Shown piece by piece: positions 1 to 11,605 of a stretch of 64,000 nt of DNA (position 1 is its first letter; the number at the start of each line of letters is the position of its first letter). Below the pieces are notes generated by a model. That model was not told where the DNA came from. It made no database searches and saw nothing but the letters and a program-made list of their open reading frames with translations. A program made the translations under genes and the position numbers. This stretch comes from an uncultured Flavobacteriaceae bacterium. Lineage in GTDB: Bacteria; Bacteroidota; Bacteroidia; Flavobacteriales; Flavobacteriaceae. The stretch is taken from NCBI GenBank assembly GCA_943789365.1, contig CALSTV010000001.1:1550001-1614000 (forward strand), in the 5' to 3' direction.

Positions 1-3000
1 TCACCGATTGTCCATATACCAGAGTTATTATCAAAAGCGCCAGCGCCATCATCACTTGCATAGGTTACTCCCGCAGGTAAATGATCTACTATAGAAACAT
101 TGGTGGCGTTTGACGGACCGTTGTTTGTAACTTCTATAGTATAATTTACGGAGGTTCCCACACTTGGTGTAGCATTGTCAACTGATTTTATTGTCACCAG
201 ATCTAAAGCAGTTACACTTATGGTTTCCTCAGCGTCATCTAGGGTTGCATTGGTATCCAATTGGTCTTGAGTGTTGCTTATCGTGTTCGTCAAGTCATGA
301 CCTGCGGTTCCGACGTCTACATTTGCAGAAAGCAGCAAGGTTTCGGTCGCTCCTGCCGGCAAACTGTTTATTTCCCATATTGGATTTGTCCATACACCAG
401 TGGTTGGAATGGCAGAAATATATGTCAAACCGGTCGGTAATAGATCTTCTATACGCAGATTTGTAGCAGCAATAACACCGTTATTTGTAACCTTAATGGT
501 GAATAGTACATCATCTCCTTCATTCGGATTCAAGTCATTTGCAACTTTAGAAAGAACGATGTCTGTTTTATTATCTATATAAATAGTAGCCGATAGGACA
601 TCTCCATTTGTCCCTGGATCCGATTGATCTCCACTAGCTGCTATGGCTGTGTTTACAATGGTCATTCCAGCTGTACCGTTATTAACAGTAGCTACAATCT
701 GTAAACTCGCAGTGTCTCCATTTGCCAAATCTCCAATATTCCAGACCCCAGTAGCAGATGAATAGGCACCGCCACTATCATCACTTACATAGCTAAGTCC
801 GAATGGCAAGTTATCAATCAGACTAATTCCTGTAGCATCACTCAATCCGTTATTAGCAACGGTAATTGTATAGGTAATGGTATCCCCTTCATTTGGCACA
901 GAATTGTCAACAGTTTTAACAGTAACCAAATCTGAAGAAGTCACCACAATGGTTTCTTCCAAATCATCTGGCGAACTATTAACATCCAATTGGTCTTGGA
1001 TATTGCTAATGGTATTGGTAATGTTTTGACCTGCTGTACCTGGGTCTACACGTGCATCAATCAATAAAATTTCTGAGCCTCCCGGAGCAATAGCGTTGAT
1101 GGTCCAAATAGGACTGTTCCAAATTCCTGTTGAAGGGATACCTGAAACTAAGGTCAACCCGGCAGGTAAAATATCGGTAATTTCAATATTGGTTGCCGTA
1201 ATAGAACCTTCATTGCTTACAGCAATCGTGTATCTTATAACATCACCTTCGTTAGGGTTGCTATTATTTACTGTTTTCGAGAGTACGATATCCGTTTCAT
1301 TGTTTACATAGACCGCTGCTTCCAAGACATCTCCTGTGGCAGTTAAATCGGTTTGATCTCCGGTAGCTGCAGAAGTTTTATTGATAATGGTTGTTCCTGC
1401 GGTATTGGCATCAACAGTTGCTTCTATTGTGATACTTGTGGATGCACCGTTTGCCAAGGACCCAATCGTCCAAATTCCTGAGCCGCTATTATAGCTTCCG
1501 GAATTGTCACTTACGTAGGTAATTCCATCAGGTAAAATATCGACTAATGACAGTCCGGTGGCATCATTTGGTCCTTGATTCGATACCTGTATGGTGAATT
1601 GAATGGTATCTCCTTCTTCAGGACTGCTATTGTCCACGGATTTAACAGTAACCAAATCTGCCGAAGCCACTACAATGGTCTCCTCTAAATCATCAGGAGT
1701 TGCATTGGTATCCAATTGATCTTGTGAAACCTGCACTCTATTGGTAATACTTTGACCCGCGGTTCCTTCGGCTACCTTGGCCTGAACGAGTATCGACTCA
1801 CTCGCACCGTTGGCAATACTTCCAATATCCCAAAACGGAGGGTTCCAAACACCTGTCGTAGGAGTAGCCGATACAAACAACAGCCCTGGTGGCAGAACTT
1901 CTCGTATTTCCACATTTATGGCCGCAATAGGTCCGTGATTCATAACAGCAACGGTATAAGTGACAATATCTCCTTCATTTGGACTCGCATTATTTACCAC
2001 TTTGGAAACTGCGATATCTATTTGGTTGTCTATATATATAACTGCTTCTAAAGCATCTCCTTTATTGGTGAGATCCATCTGATCTCCAGTTGCTGAAGTC
2101 GCTGTATTTACTACAGTGCTACCAGCGGTACCTAAATCTACGGAGGCGGTAATATTAAGTGTGGCAATGGCTCCATTACGCAGTGCTCCAATGTTCCAAA
2201 TTCCGGTTCCTTCGTTATAGTCACCACCAGAGTCGTCACTCATGTAGGTTACCCCAACTGGCATATGGTCTATCAAACTAATATTGGTTCCGTCTGAGGG
2301 GCCATCATTTCGAACAACGATGGTGTATATAATTTCATCCCCTTCTGAAGGTGTCGCATTATTCACGGTTTTCTCAGTTACCAAATCAATAGATGTCACA
2401 AAAATTGTCTCATCCAAATCATCAGGAGTTGTATTGTTATCGAATTGATCTTGGGCATTGCTTATGGTATTTGTCAATGCCTTCCCTGAAGTACCAACAT
2501 TAACCAGTGCTTCAATGACAAGTGTTTCATTTTCGCCAGGAGATAACAAATTGATTTCCCAATTCGGGTTATTGTATACACCTGCACTAGGAATACTAGA
2601 TACATAGGTCAATCCATCTGGGAAAATATCGGTGATGGTAAGATTTGTGGCGTTGATATTTCCATTGTTTGCTACTGTAATTGTATAGGTTACTTTATCG
2701 CCTTCATTCGGTTTACTGTTGTCTACCGTTTTGCTAAGCACTATATCGGTTTCATTAGCAATATGAATTTCAGCGGAGAGTTGATCACCTGTGGCAATCG
2801 GATCTGCCTGGTCTCCTTTCGCGGCAACTGCTTTGTTTTCAATAGTTGTCCCCGCAGTTCCTTGATCTACTGTGGCTTGTATATTTAACGTTCTGCTGGC
2901 TCCATTTGGAATTTCTCCTACGATCCAAACGCCGGTTACATGGTCATATAAGCTTCCTCTGTTGTCAGACAAATAGCTAACACCATCCGGCAACTGATCT

Positions 3001-5850
3001 ATAAGAAACACCCCTGTTGCCGTATCCGGTCCGTTGTTGGTTACCTCTAAACGATAAGAAATCACCTCTCCCTCCTCCGGCGTAGCATTGCTTACCGTTT
3101 TTACGGTCATCAAGTCGGTAGAAGTCATCGTTACAGACTCCGTAGGGTCATCGATTGTAGTATTCGTATCTAGTTGATCTTGCGTGTTACTAATGGTGTT
3201 TGTCAAGGTTTGCCCTGCCGTACCAGAAGCTACTAGTACTTGCAACAAAAGGGTTTCTGTAACACCTGCCTCTAAGGTAGTTAAGGTCCAATTTGGATAC
3301 GTCCATAAACCTTCAGAAGCCGCACCGGAAACATAAATCAATCCTGCTTCTAACACATCGGTTATGACTAGATTTGTGGCATCTATCGTTCCATTGTTGG
3401 TAACCTCAATTTTAAAAACAATGGCTTCTCCTTCATTCGGATTGCCGTTGCTCACTGTTTTCGACAGTACAATATCCGTGGCGTTGTCAACAAAAACAGA
3501 AGCTGTTAAGTCGTCTCCCACCAAGCTCGGATCTGTTTGATCTCCTGTGGCTGCACTTGTTGTATTCTCTATTTTAGTTCCTGCGGTTCCCCCGTTTACT
3601 TCTGCCTGAATTTGCAAGCTTGCAGTGTCGCCGTTGGGCAAAGGACCTATGGTCCAAATTCCAGATCCATTATTGTAATCACCCCCGCCATCATCACTCA
3701 CATACGTCACCTGAGCAGGAAGGTTGTCTGTCAAATTCACATTGGTGGCGTCACTTGTACCATTATTCGTAACTGCAATCGTGTACGTAATAATCTCCCC
3801 TTCTTTTGGGGTTGTATTGTCAACTGATTTTACCGTGACCAAATCGGTTGAAGTAACCATTACAGTTTCTTCCATATCATCCGGTGTTGTATTGGAATCA
3901 AATTGATCTTGTTGGTTTGTCACCGTATTGGTCAATGACATTCCAGCCGTATTCGGACCAACGAGTACCTGTAATGTAAGTACCTCCGTAACACCTGGTG
4001 CTATATTTGCGACATTCCATTCTGGAGCTGTCCATGTGCCTACTGACGTATTTCCAGAGACATGTGTCAATCCACTCGGTAACACATCTGTTAGGACCAA
4101 ATTGGTAATCGCTACACCTCCGTTATTATTAACTGTAATGGTATAGGTTACGGTATCTCCTTCATTGGGAGTTGTGTTGTCTGCTGTTTTGGTAACTACG
4201 ACATCCGTCTCACTGTCTACTATTACTTCTGCTTGTAAAATGTCTCCATCTGCAGAAGGGTCTTGCTGATCGCCAATGGCTGCGGTGGTGATATTAATAA
4301 TTTTTTGCCCTTGAGTAGCTAACGCCACCTTTGCATAAATTTTTAAGGCAACCGTTTTCCCATTATCAAGATCTCCTATTGTCCAAATTCCTGTACCTGC
4401 GTTATAAGCGCCATTGCTATCATCAGAGACGTAAATCATACCGTTTGGTAACAAATCTGTCAAGGTCACATTGGTTGCCAAATCCGGTCCATTATTTTTT
4501 ACGGTTAGCGTATACCATATGGTTTCATCTTCCACAACTAATGTTTTGTTTACCGTTTTAGTCGTTACCAAATCTGTACTACTCACTACTATGGTTTCCG
4601 TTGGATCGTCCAAGGTTATATTTTGATCTACTTGATCTTGTGTATTGGTAATGGTATTGGTCAATGTTTGCCCAGAAGTTCCCGGATCCACTTCCACTTC
4701 TAAAACCAGTGATTCACTGGCACCGGGCTGCATAGTTCCGAGTGTCCAGTTTGGAGGCGACCAAGCGGTTACCGTTCCAATTCCGTTGATATAAGTGAGC
4801 CCAGCTGGGAGGTTATCGGTTACAACCACATTGGTAACTTCACTGATGGAGTTATTGGTCACGGTAATGGTATAGAAAATTTTATCGCCTTCATCTGGAT
4901 TTGAATCTGAAACCGTTTTGCTTAAAACGATATCTGCCATTACTGAAGGAGTAAGTGTTACTGAGTCTTCATTATTTGTCGAATCATCGTCAATTTCATT
5001 GATATTTGTAAGGCTTGCTGTATTCTTATATTCATCGGTTGTTGCCGTTGGATTGTTAACAGAAGCCTTGTAATGTAATTGGATTGACTGTCCGGAAACT
5101 AAGACCAAATCATTCCATAAAATAGAGTTATCACCGGCGTTATACAATCCGTCTTTATCCACTGAACCATTCACCAAGGTCAATCCTAACCCCAATTGAT
5201 CCAAAATATCGACACCTGTGGCAGTATTGATTCCTTCGTTTGATACAGTTATTGTATAGGAAACTGTGGAACCAACAACAGGGCTTGGAATGTCCACACT
5301 TTTTGCTACGTGAATATCAGTTACGCCAACAACGGTTATAATGACCGTATCTTCTTTGATTGGACACACACCCAAACTGGCGGTCCATTTAAATTCATAA
5401 ACCCCAGGAATTACACCGGTTATCTGGGTGTTAGGGTCATTGACATCGATAATTATGGGTTCGGACGGGCCACTTATAAACTGCCATACACCGGTTGCCG
5501 GAGAAGGATCTGAGGCGGTCATAAAAATAGATTCAAACTGAGCAACGGTCTGGTCAGAACCAGCGTTCAACGGACCTACCGTGGTATCGTCTAAAGTTAC
5601 AATTTCAACCGAATCGCTGGTGCTACAACCACCACTTTGAATGGTCCAAGTAAAGATATAGGTCCCTGCGACCAATCCACTTATTCCGGTTTCGGCGGCA
5701 AATTGATTGGCAATTATTGCGGTATTCGGACCTGAATCTTGGGTCCATTGTCCGGTTCCAAAACTGATGGCGTTTCCAAAAAGGGTTGTACTATTAACAT
5801 CACACAATTCCTGATCAGAACCTGCGTTTGCGTCAGAGGCCGGGGGGGGC
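1..5850 (-). CDS. Giant DUF11-repeat surface protein, C-terminal portion (partial, frame-broken)
   Basis: This reading frame stays open from the left window edge to the C8 tract at 5842-5849 and continues the protein encoded at 5833-9492 if one C is removed. It starts with two more PKD-like modules (motifs NAGSDQ), then about 15 modules of roughly 120 residues of the DUF11 / conserved-repeat type. Each opens with D(I/L)VLSKTV or DLVTVKTV and contains YTITVTN and LPAGLTY. Codon phase was checked at about ten conserved Trp codons between 12 and 5646, and all agree. Such proteins are exported and often end in a type B T9SS sorting domain, but the C-terminus lies outside the window. I infer a surface adhesin or gliding-type protein. 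No start codon is proposed, because the fragment is most likely the continuation of the upstream frame. Confidence 0.75.
190..5320 (-). repeat. Coding repeats: about 15 alternating DUF11-type modules
   Basis: Module boundaries (the D(I/L)V(L/T)xK motif) fall near plus positions 195, 551, 931, 1291, 1651, 2011, 2371, 2741, 3111, 3471, 3841, 4201, 4571, 4931 and 5311, a spacing of about 360-370 bp. Two subtypes alternate. One carries DLVTVKTV and a DD(S/G)GG loop. The other carries DIVLSKTV and an IPSTGIW-like loop. The result is a higher-order period of about 730 bp. Modules are diverged at DNA level, so the duplication is old. Confidence 0.75.
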
Positions 5851-8800
5851 GGTAAATTCCAGAATAACTTGATCAGAAATATCAGCACAGACCGGGTTAC
5901 CGTTAGATACGGTCCAAGTAAATACATAGTTTCCTATGGGTAAATTAAACGGGTCACTTATGGTTAATGTTGATTTCGGGTCATTTGGACTGTCAATTTG
6001 AATTCCGGAACCGTTTGAAGGGTCCGTGGTAAGCGTCCAAGTTCCAATTCCTTTGGTAGGTGTTTCAGCATCTAATTGCGGCAATACTTGACAAGCAGCC
6101 GTACCTCCGGTTTGATCAGGTCCTGCATCTGCTCCCAATGGTGGATCGTATACGTTTATTCTCATCACATCTTTTAATTCCGCACAAGGAGCACTCCCCA
6201 CATTCCATTCATAGATATACAAACCTTCGACCAGATTAGAAATACTGGCATTTTTATCAGTATCACTGGAAATGGTTGGCGTATTCGGACCGCTTACCAA
6301 GATCCATTGGCCCGGTTCTCCTGTTGCTGCCATGGTTACTGATGTATTTGCGTCTGTACAAATACTTTGGTCTGGTCCGGCATTTGGCGCATCTGGTAAC
6401 TTGGTATTGATAATTTCCAATTCATCTGAACTGGTACAGCTAATTCCACTCGCCGTGGCAGTAAATGTAAATATGTAAGTGTCCGTTACGGTTGGATCTA
6501 GCTCAACTATCGCCGTATTATCTGAAGTTGTGGTAATTCCAATTACAGTTGTATTTATAGGTGCAGTTTGGGTCCAAACCCCAACAGCTCCTGTATTCGC
6601 TTCCAGTAAAACTTGAGAAGCTGCACATAAGTCTTGGTCTTTTCCATTCAAATTGATTGCAGCAGCCACACTTACTGAAGTTGTTGCTTCAGAATCGGGA
6701 CAGTTGATACCATTGCCGCTCGTCCATTTAAACGCATAATCACCGGACACCAGATTGGTTACTTGTGAAATCGGATCGTGTATGTCTGCAATCGTGGGGT
6801 TGTTTGGTCCGGATACTACGGTCCATGTCCCTATTCCTTCTGTGATGACATTCCCCGTCAATTGCAAGGTAGTTGCATTACAAAGGTCTGCGAGGGGACC
6901 GGCGGAAGCAGTTGTGGGTCCTGTACTTATGGAAAACGACATTTCATCTTCTGCCGAATCACAAGTTCCTTTGGAAACCACCCATTTAAAAGTATAATTC
7001 CCATCAGCCAAGTTCGTAAATATGGCCGTTGGGCTATTGATATCATCAACCATCCAACCCGCATTTCCTGCAACTTGCTCCCATTTTCCTGTAAGTCCTG
7101 TTACCGGAGTGTTTGCCTGCATTTGAATTTGGTCTCCACAAATAGTCTGATCTGGTCCGGCGGTGATGTCATTTCCGGCATCAGGCGCTACAGATAGCAA
7201 TACATTGTCTTCTGTAGTAGCCGAACAAAGCAATGTGCTTACTGTCCATTTAAATTCATAATCTCCATCTTGAGTAAGTCCAGTAACGTTTGCTGTATAA
7301 TCTCCTGTTGGCGTAATGATTGGTGTTGTAGGTCCCGAAACAAAGCTCCATGTTCCGTTTCCTCTAAATGGACTTTCGGTTTCCACTGCTGTTAAAGTTG
7401 CGGTCGAAGCACTGGAAGCCAAACATTGATCTGGTCCTGCATCTGCATTGGATGGTGCGTTTAATAAGTTGGTCGTCAAAACAACGTCATCTGAATTGTC
7501 CCCACATTTTAAGGTTGAAATGGTCCATGTAAATGTATAAGCTGTTGCATTTTGTAGACCGAAAACAATTGCTTCGGGGATGGTATTGTCTACAAAAGAA
7601 ACTCCATCACTTGGGCTTACCGTCCACAGTCCGGTTTGTCCTGGTTCGAGTGCATTCCCTTGTAAGACATGTGTTCCCGCACAGATACTTTCATCTGTTC
7701 CAGCATCCGCAACCGGTGGTACTGCATAGGTGACGTAGGTATCTGAAAAAGAATCTTGTGAATTTGGACCTGCAGATACAAGATATCTGAAAATATATTC
7801 CCCTGGAATCATTCCTGTTACAGTTGGGTTCGGAATGTGAACGTCCGAAATAACTGCTATATTCGGGCCGCTTACCTGAGACCATGTTGCGGTTCCCACA
7901 GTAACAGGGTTTCCTGCGAGTGTTGTAGACGTTTGTCCACAATTCAAAACGGAATTTGAACCGGCATTTCCATCCGTAGGTGTTAATGAAACCACTACAT
8001 TTATTTGATCTGAGGCAATATCGCATTCGGTTAAAATACTCCCTGAGGAATCACGTATTAGTCGAATCGTATAGACCCCTTCGCCGGCTAATAAATCGAG
8101 GTTTAAAGGCGAATTTCCTGCGCCTTGTAACGAAGTCAATCCTGAAGGATCCGGTGCTGCAATTATTTCATAACGCGTACGATTTCCTCCTGAATAGGTA
8201 AAGGGAATTGACACATTGGTTTCATCCTGATCCAATAGTATGTTATTTCCTGAGTTCACGTCAATAGACACATTGGGTGCATTGAAATGAATTTTGGCTT
8301 CTGTTTTGCTATGACAATTCGGGTTTATGGGTCCGCCAATTATTTTGTATTCAAAAGTATAAGTTTTATTGGTTGCACCATTTAGGTTAATTACTTGGGT
8401 CGTTGGGCTGTTCGGACTTACTATGGATCCATTTGGAAGGCTTGGACCGCCAACTTGTGTCCATTGCACCGTTTCGCCTGCATAGGTCGGTACATTTCCT
8501 TCCAGCATTACGGTAGTGATATTTGGGTCGCAATAGCGTTGGTTGGAGTTTGCAATTCGAGCATCTGTAATATCTTGAGTCGCAGGTGGTACGGTAATTG
8601 TCACTTCGTCCTTTCCGGAAGCACAAGGTCCGTGCACTGTCCATCGAAAAACATATTGTCCTTCAATCAATCCTGAAACTCTAGTTTCTGCATCATTTAC
8701 ATCTTCAATATTGGGTACGCTTGGTCCTGATACAAACGACCATTCACCTATTTGTGAACCGGTTCCATCACCTCCTATAGATCCATTTAAATGGGTGGCT

Positions 8801-9492
8801 GTACTGGTGGTAAAACATTGAGACAATGTCTTGTCATTTCCGGCAATTGCTATGGGCTCACCTCCAAAATTAGTGACTTGTATCTCATCAAAAGTTGTAC
8901 ACTGTGTGGTTGTATTCTCAATGGTCCACCTCAAGACTGTTGTTCCAATAGATGTTTCTGAAAGCGTGATACCTGATGTTGGAGAGGATGGGTCTGCTAT
9001 ACTTATGCCGGCCGAGTTTCCGCCTTCTATAGACCATATACCTGTTACATCAGTATTTGCAGGGTTTACAGGCGTTGCATTTAAAGAATAGGCGCCGGGA
9101 CATCCTTCTATATCAACACCGGCCACAGCGGTATCAATTTCATTTACAACTATGGAAACAGACTGCGGGTTTGCGTCTACGGTATCTCCGCAAATGGCTG
9201 TCAACATAAAGGTATAGGTATTGCCTCCAAGAATTCCTACAACTGTAGTTACTGCATTTGTAGGGTTTTCAATAATTACGGAAGGCCCACCGGTTTGCAC
9301 CCATAATGATGAGTCGATAGCCCCTCCTAAAACACCATCTAATGTCAAGGTCTCCGTTTCACAAATGGTTCGGTCTACCCCAGCATTGACGGTACAGTTT
9401 TGCCCATAAAACGAGAAACTCATTAATGACAAAATCAAAAAAAACAGTATCTTTTTTTTAAGGATGTAAATACCTGGGGGAAACCTCTTCAT
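5833..9492 (-). CDS. Giant PKD-like repeat surface protein, N-terminal portion
   Basis: About 1219 residues. I chose the ATG at 9492 (MKRFPPGIYI) because it precedes a lysine-rich, hydrophobic signal peptide ending near SFYGQ. The longer frame begins at a TTG next to the ahcY terminator. The body consists of roughly 13 immunoglobulin/PKD-like modules of about 95 residues, each with a pattern like AGPDQTIC, G.W..VSGP, ..GxYxFxWTVS and paired Cys. The frame ends in TGA at 5833 right after a run of eight C (minus strand). With seven C the protein reads on into SDANAGSDQ, a normal module start. The complete gene would therefore exceed 3160 codons. The role as an exported adhesin is inferred from architecture. 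The break could be a true mutation, phase variation or a sequencing error. Confidence 0.8.
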   Translation of the reverse strand: MKRFPPGIYILKKKILFFLILSLMSFSFYGQNCTVNAGVDRTICETETLTLDGVLGGAIDSSLWVQTGGPSVIIENPTNAVTTVVGILGGNTYTFMLTAICGDTVDANPQSVSIVVNEIDTAVAGVDIEGCPGAYSLNATPVNPANTDVTGIWSIEGGNSAGISIADPSSPTSGITLSETSIGTTVLRWTIENTTTQCTTFDEIQVTNFGGEPIAIAGNDKTLSQCFTTSTATHLNGSIGGDGTGSQIGEWSFVSGPSVPNIEDVNDAETRVSGLIEGQYVFRWTVHGPCASGKDEVTITVPPATQDITDARIANSNQRYCDPNITTVMLEGNVPTYAGETVQWTQVGGPSLPNGSIVSPNSPTTQVINLNGATNKTYTFEYKIIGGPINPNCHSKTEAKIHFNAPNVSIDVNSGNNILLDQDETNVSIPFTYSGGNRTRYEIIAAPDPSGLTSLQGAGNSPLNLDLLAGEGVYTIRLIRDSSGSILTECDIASDQINVVVSLTPTDGNAGSNSVLNCGQTSTTLAGNPVTVGTATWSQVSGPNIAVISDVHIPNPTVTGMIPGEYIFRYLVSAGPNSQDSFSDTYVTYAVPPVADAGTDESICAGTHVLQGNALEPGQTGLWTVSPSDGVSFVDNTIPEAIVFGLQNATAYTFTWTISTLKCGDNSDDVVLTTNLLNAPSNADAGPDQCLASSASTATLTAVETESPFRGNGTWSFVSGPTTPIITPTGDYTANVTGLTQDGDYEFKWTVSTLLCSATTEDNVLLSVAPDAGNDITAGPDQTICGDQIQMQANTPVTGLTGKWEQVAGNAGWMVDDINSPTAIFTNLADGNYTFKWVVSKGTCDSAEDEMSFSISTGPTTASAGPLADLCNATTLQLTGNVITEGIGTWTVVSGPNNPTIADIHDPISQVTNLVSGDYAFKWTSGNGINCPDSEATTSVSVAAAINLNGKDQDLCAASQVLLEANTGAVGVWTQTAPINTTVIGITTTSDNTAIVELDPTVTDTYIFTFTATASGISCTSSDELEIINTKLPDAPNAGPDQSICTDANTSVTMAATGEPGQWILVSGPNTPTISSDTDKNASISNLVEGLYIYEWNVGSAPCAELKDVMRINVYDPPLGADAGPDQTGGTAACQVLPQLDAETPTKGIGTWTLTTDPSNGSGIQIDSPNDPKSTLTISDPFNLPIGNYVFTWTVSNGNPVCADISDQVILEFTAPPGL
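5842..5849 (-). other. C8 homopolymer causing a +1 frameshift
   Basis: Eight G on the plus strand (C8 on the coding strand) sit exactly where the PKD-like reading frame switches. Reading with C8 gives A-P-P-G-L-stop. Reading with C7 gives A-P-P-A-S-D-A-N-A-G-S-D-Q, the consensus opening of the next module. Confidence 0.85.
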
Positions 9493-9546
9493 AAGCAAGT
9501 AAATTTCAGCTACTTGAAAGATAATAATTTTTAACCTGTGAAACAA

Positions 9547-9578
9547 ATAAAAACCCCGATACTGACGTATCGGGGTTT
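9547..9578 (-). terminator. Rho-independent terminator downstream of ahcY
   Basis: An 8-bp stem CCCCGATA / TATCGGGG with a 6-nt loop is extended by A/T pairs and followed on the minus strand by a T-rich run. It lies 22 bp after the ahcY stop and separates it from the giant surface gene. Confidence 0.85.
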
Positions 9579-9599
9579 TTTATCAAAAAATGTTATTTT

Positions 9600-10916
9600 T
9601 TAATATCTATAATATTCAGGTTTGAAAGGCCCTTCCACTTTGACATCGATATAATCGGCTTGTTCTTGACTTAATTCATCCAATTCCACTCCAATTTTTG
9701 CCAAGTGCAAACGTGCTACTTTTTCATCTAAATGCTTTGGTAACATGTAAACGTCGTTTTTATAAGCTTCTCCATTTAACCACAATTCTAATTGCGCCAA
9801 TGTTTGGTTGGTAAAGGAGTTAGACATTACAAAACTTGGGTGTCCTGTTGCACATCCAAGGTTTACTAAACGTCCTTCTGCCAATACTAAAAATTCTTTA
9901 CCATCGATGGTATATTGATCTACCTGAGGTTTGATTTCAACTTTTGAATCGCCGTAATTTCCATTCAACCAAGCCATGTCAATTTCGTTGTCAAAGTGAC
10001 CAATATTACATACAATAGCTTTGTCTTTTAAGGCTTTGAAATGACGTCCTACAATAATGTCTTTATTTCCTGTTGTGGTAATAACAATATCTGCTCTTGA
10101 AATAGCATTGTCCATCTTACGTACTTCAAACCCGTCCATAGCCGCTTGTAAAGCACAGATAGGGTCAATTTCAGTTACGATAACTCTTGCTCCAGCTCCT
10201 GCTAAAGAAGCCGCAGTTCCTTTTCCTACATCTCCATACCCTGCAACGACAGCTACTTTACCTGCCATCATTACGTCAGTTGCTCTACGAATTGCATCTA
10301 CTGCAGATTCTTTACAACCATATTTATTGTCGAATTTAGACTTTGTTACCGAATCATTTACGTTGATAGCTGGCATTGGTAAAGTTCCTGCCTTTACTCT
10401 ATCATATAAACGATGTACACCTGTAGTTGTTTCTTCAGACAATCCTTTGATCCCTGGTACCAATTCAGGATAACGGTCTAAGACCATATTGGTCAAATCA
10501 CCACCATCGTCCAAAATTAAGTTCAACGGTTTTTTATCTTCACCAAAGAAAAGTGTTTGTTCAATACACCAATCAAATTCTTCTTCGCTCAATCCTTTCC
10601 ATGCATACACAGAAATTCCTGCGGCGGCAATTGCGGCAGCAGCTTGGTCTTGTGTAGAAAATATATTACAAGAACTCCAAGTTACCTCAGCACCTAAATC
10701 AACCAAAGTTTCAATTAAAACAGCTGTCTGAATGGTCATATGCAAACATCCTGCAATACGAGCACCTGCCAAAGGCTTTTCTCCTTTATACTCTTCTCTT
10801 AAACTCATTAATCCAGGCATTTCTGCTTCTGCCAAATGAATTTCTTTACGACCCCAATCTGCTAGACTGATGTCTTTTACTTTAAATTTTGTGTATGTTG
10901 ACGTTTCTGAACTCAT
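9600..10916 (-). CDS. ahcY: Adenosylhomocysteinase (S-adenosyl-L-homocysteine hydrolase)
   Basis: This enzyme cleaves S-adenosylhomocysteine to adenosine and homocysteine with bound NAD, in the activated methyl cycle in the cytoplasm. The 438-residue length is normal for the bacterial family. Family blocks visible include [16 protein letters not shown], the NAD-binding [31 protein letters not shown], and the C-terminal PFKPEYYRY with the conserved Lys and Tyr. I place the start at the [14 protein letters not shown] longer frame would begin at a TTG (10946) that is itself inside the probable -7 promoter element at 10944-10951. The gene is monocistronic, with a terminator just downstream, and is divergent from the phosphopantetheinyl transferase gene. 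Confidence 0.97.
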   Translation of the reverse strand: MSSETSTYTKFKVKDISLADWGRKEIHLAEAEMPGLMSLREEYKGEKPLAGARIAGCLHMTIQTAVLIETLVDLGAEVTWSSCNIFSTQDQAAAAIAAAGISVYAWKGLSEEEFDWCIEQTLFFGEDKKPLNLILDDGGDLTNMVLDRYPELVPGIKGLSEETTTGVHRLYDRVKAGTLPMPAINVNDSVTKSKFDNKYGCKESAVDAIRRATDVMMAGKVAVVAGYGDVGKGTAASLAGAGARVIVTEIDPICALQAAMDGFEVRKMDNAISRADIVITTTGNKDIIVGRHFKALKDKAIVCNIGHFDNEIDMAWLNGNYGDSKVEIKPQVDQYTIDGKEFLVLAEGRLVNLGCATGHPSFVMSNSFTNQTLAQLELWLNGEAYKNDVYMLPKHLDEKVARLHLAKIGVELDELSQEQADYIDVKVEGPFKPEYYRY

Positions 10917-10943
10917 AGTTCTTATATTTGTGAAATTAGAGTG

Positions 10944-10951
10944 CAAATTTA
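10944..10951 (-). promoter_or_regulatory. Probable ahcY -7 promoter element (TAAATTTG)
   Basis: Matches the Bacteroidota -7 consensus TAnnTTTG, 28 bp upstream of the chosen ahcY ATG. No clear -33 TTTG is seen at the usual distance. The element supports the shorter ahcY start. Confidence 0.5.
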
Positions 10952-10972
10952 CGAAATCCCTTTGATACTATA

Positions 10973-11605
10973 ATGCCTTTCTTAAAAACTATACAAGTTG
11001 ATGCTATTGCCACTGTTTTTGTATGGAAAATTACTGAGTCTTTAGAAGAGCTGTTTTCTGTATATCTCAACGACAAAAGTAAAGAACGCTTAAACAATAT
11101 GCGATCAGTAGTACATCGAAAGGGCTTTGTAAGTATTCGACATTTACTGCATCAAGCGGGCTATTCCGACAAGGATTTGTATTATTCTGAAGACGGAAAA
11201 CCGCATTTAAAGGATGGAAAACATATTTCTATTACGCATTCATTTCACTTTTCAGCCATTGTTATTGGGAGTCATCCCGTGGGAATAGATATTGAAATGA
11301 ATCGAGATAAAATAAAAACGATTGCGCATAAATTTGTTTGTCAGTCAAACAATTACATCAAAGAACCAAATTTAAAAGAGCAACTCACAGTTTTATGGGG
11401 AGCAAAGGAAGCGATGTTTAAAATTGCCTCTGTTCCTGGATTGTCTTTTAAAGAACATTTGCCTATAGATGCCTTCAATTTAAAGGACAAAAAGACAACA
11501 GGGTGGATTCTTTATAATAATACCCGTGCATGCTATGATATTGCTTTTGAACAAATTGAAGACTTCACGCTAGTATATGCATTTCCTCAAACACTATTAA
11601 AATGA
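10973..11605 (+). CDS. 4'-phosphopantetheinyl transferase superfamily protein
   Basis: A 210-residue Sfp/AcpS-type protein. It would transfer the phosphopantetheine arm of CoA to a carrier-protein serine. The two family signatures are present: VGIDIEM (D106 and E108, Mg2+ binding) and WGAKEAMFK (W142, K145, E146). The N-terminal half is short and divergent, as in many Bacteroidota homologues. The stop overlaps the next gene's ATG (ATGA), so the two are probably co-translated. The carrier protein it serves cannot be told from the sequence. The ketoacyl synthase at 19628-20791 is only a distant neighbour. Confidence 0.88.
   Translation: MPFLKTIQVDAIATVFVWKITESLEELFSVYLNDKSKERLNNMRSVVHRKGFVSIRHLLHQAGYSDKDLYYSEDGKPHLKDGKHISITHSFHFSAIVIGSHPVGIDIEMNRDKIKTIAHKFVCQSNNYIKEPNLKEQLTVLWGAKEAMFKIASVPGLSFKEHLPIDAFNLKDKKTTGWILYNNTRACYDIAFEQIEDFTLVYAFPQTLLK

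Noticed and set aside
191-5513. Plus-strand ORFs of 60-100 codons opposite the DUF11 repeats
   Set aside because: They recur with the repeat period as antisense shadows of the minus-strand coding modules.
6778-9409. Plus- and minus-strand ORFs within the PKD-like region
   Set aside because: Low-complexity shadows of the coding repeats without family motifs or signal sequences.
9493-9546. Upstream extension of the giant gene to a TTG at 9546
   Set aside because: It abuts the ahcY terminator and the ATG at 9492 gives a proper signal peptide.
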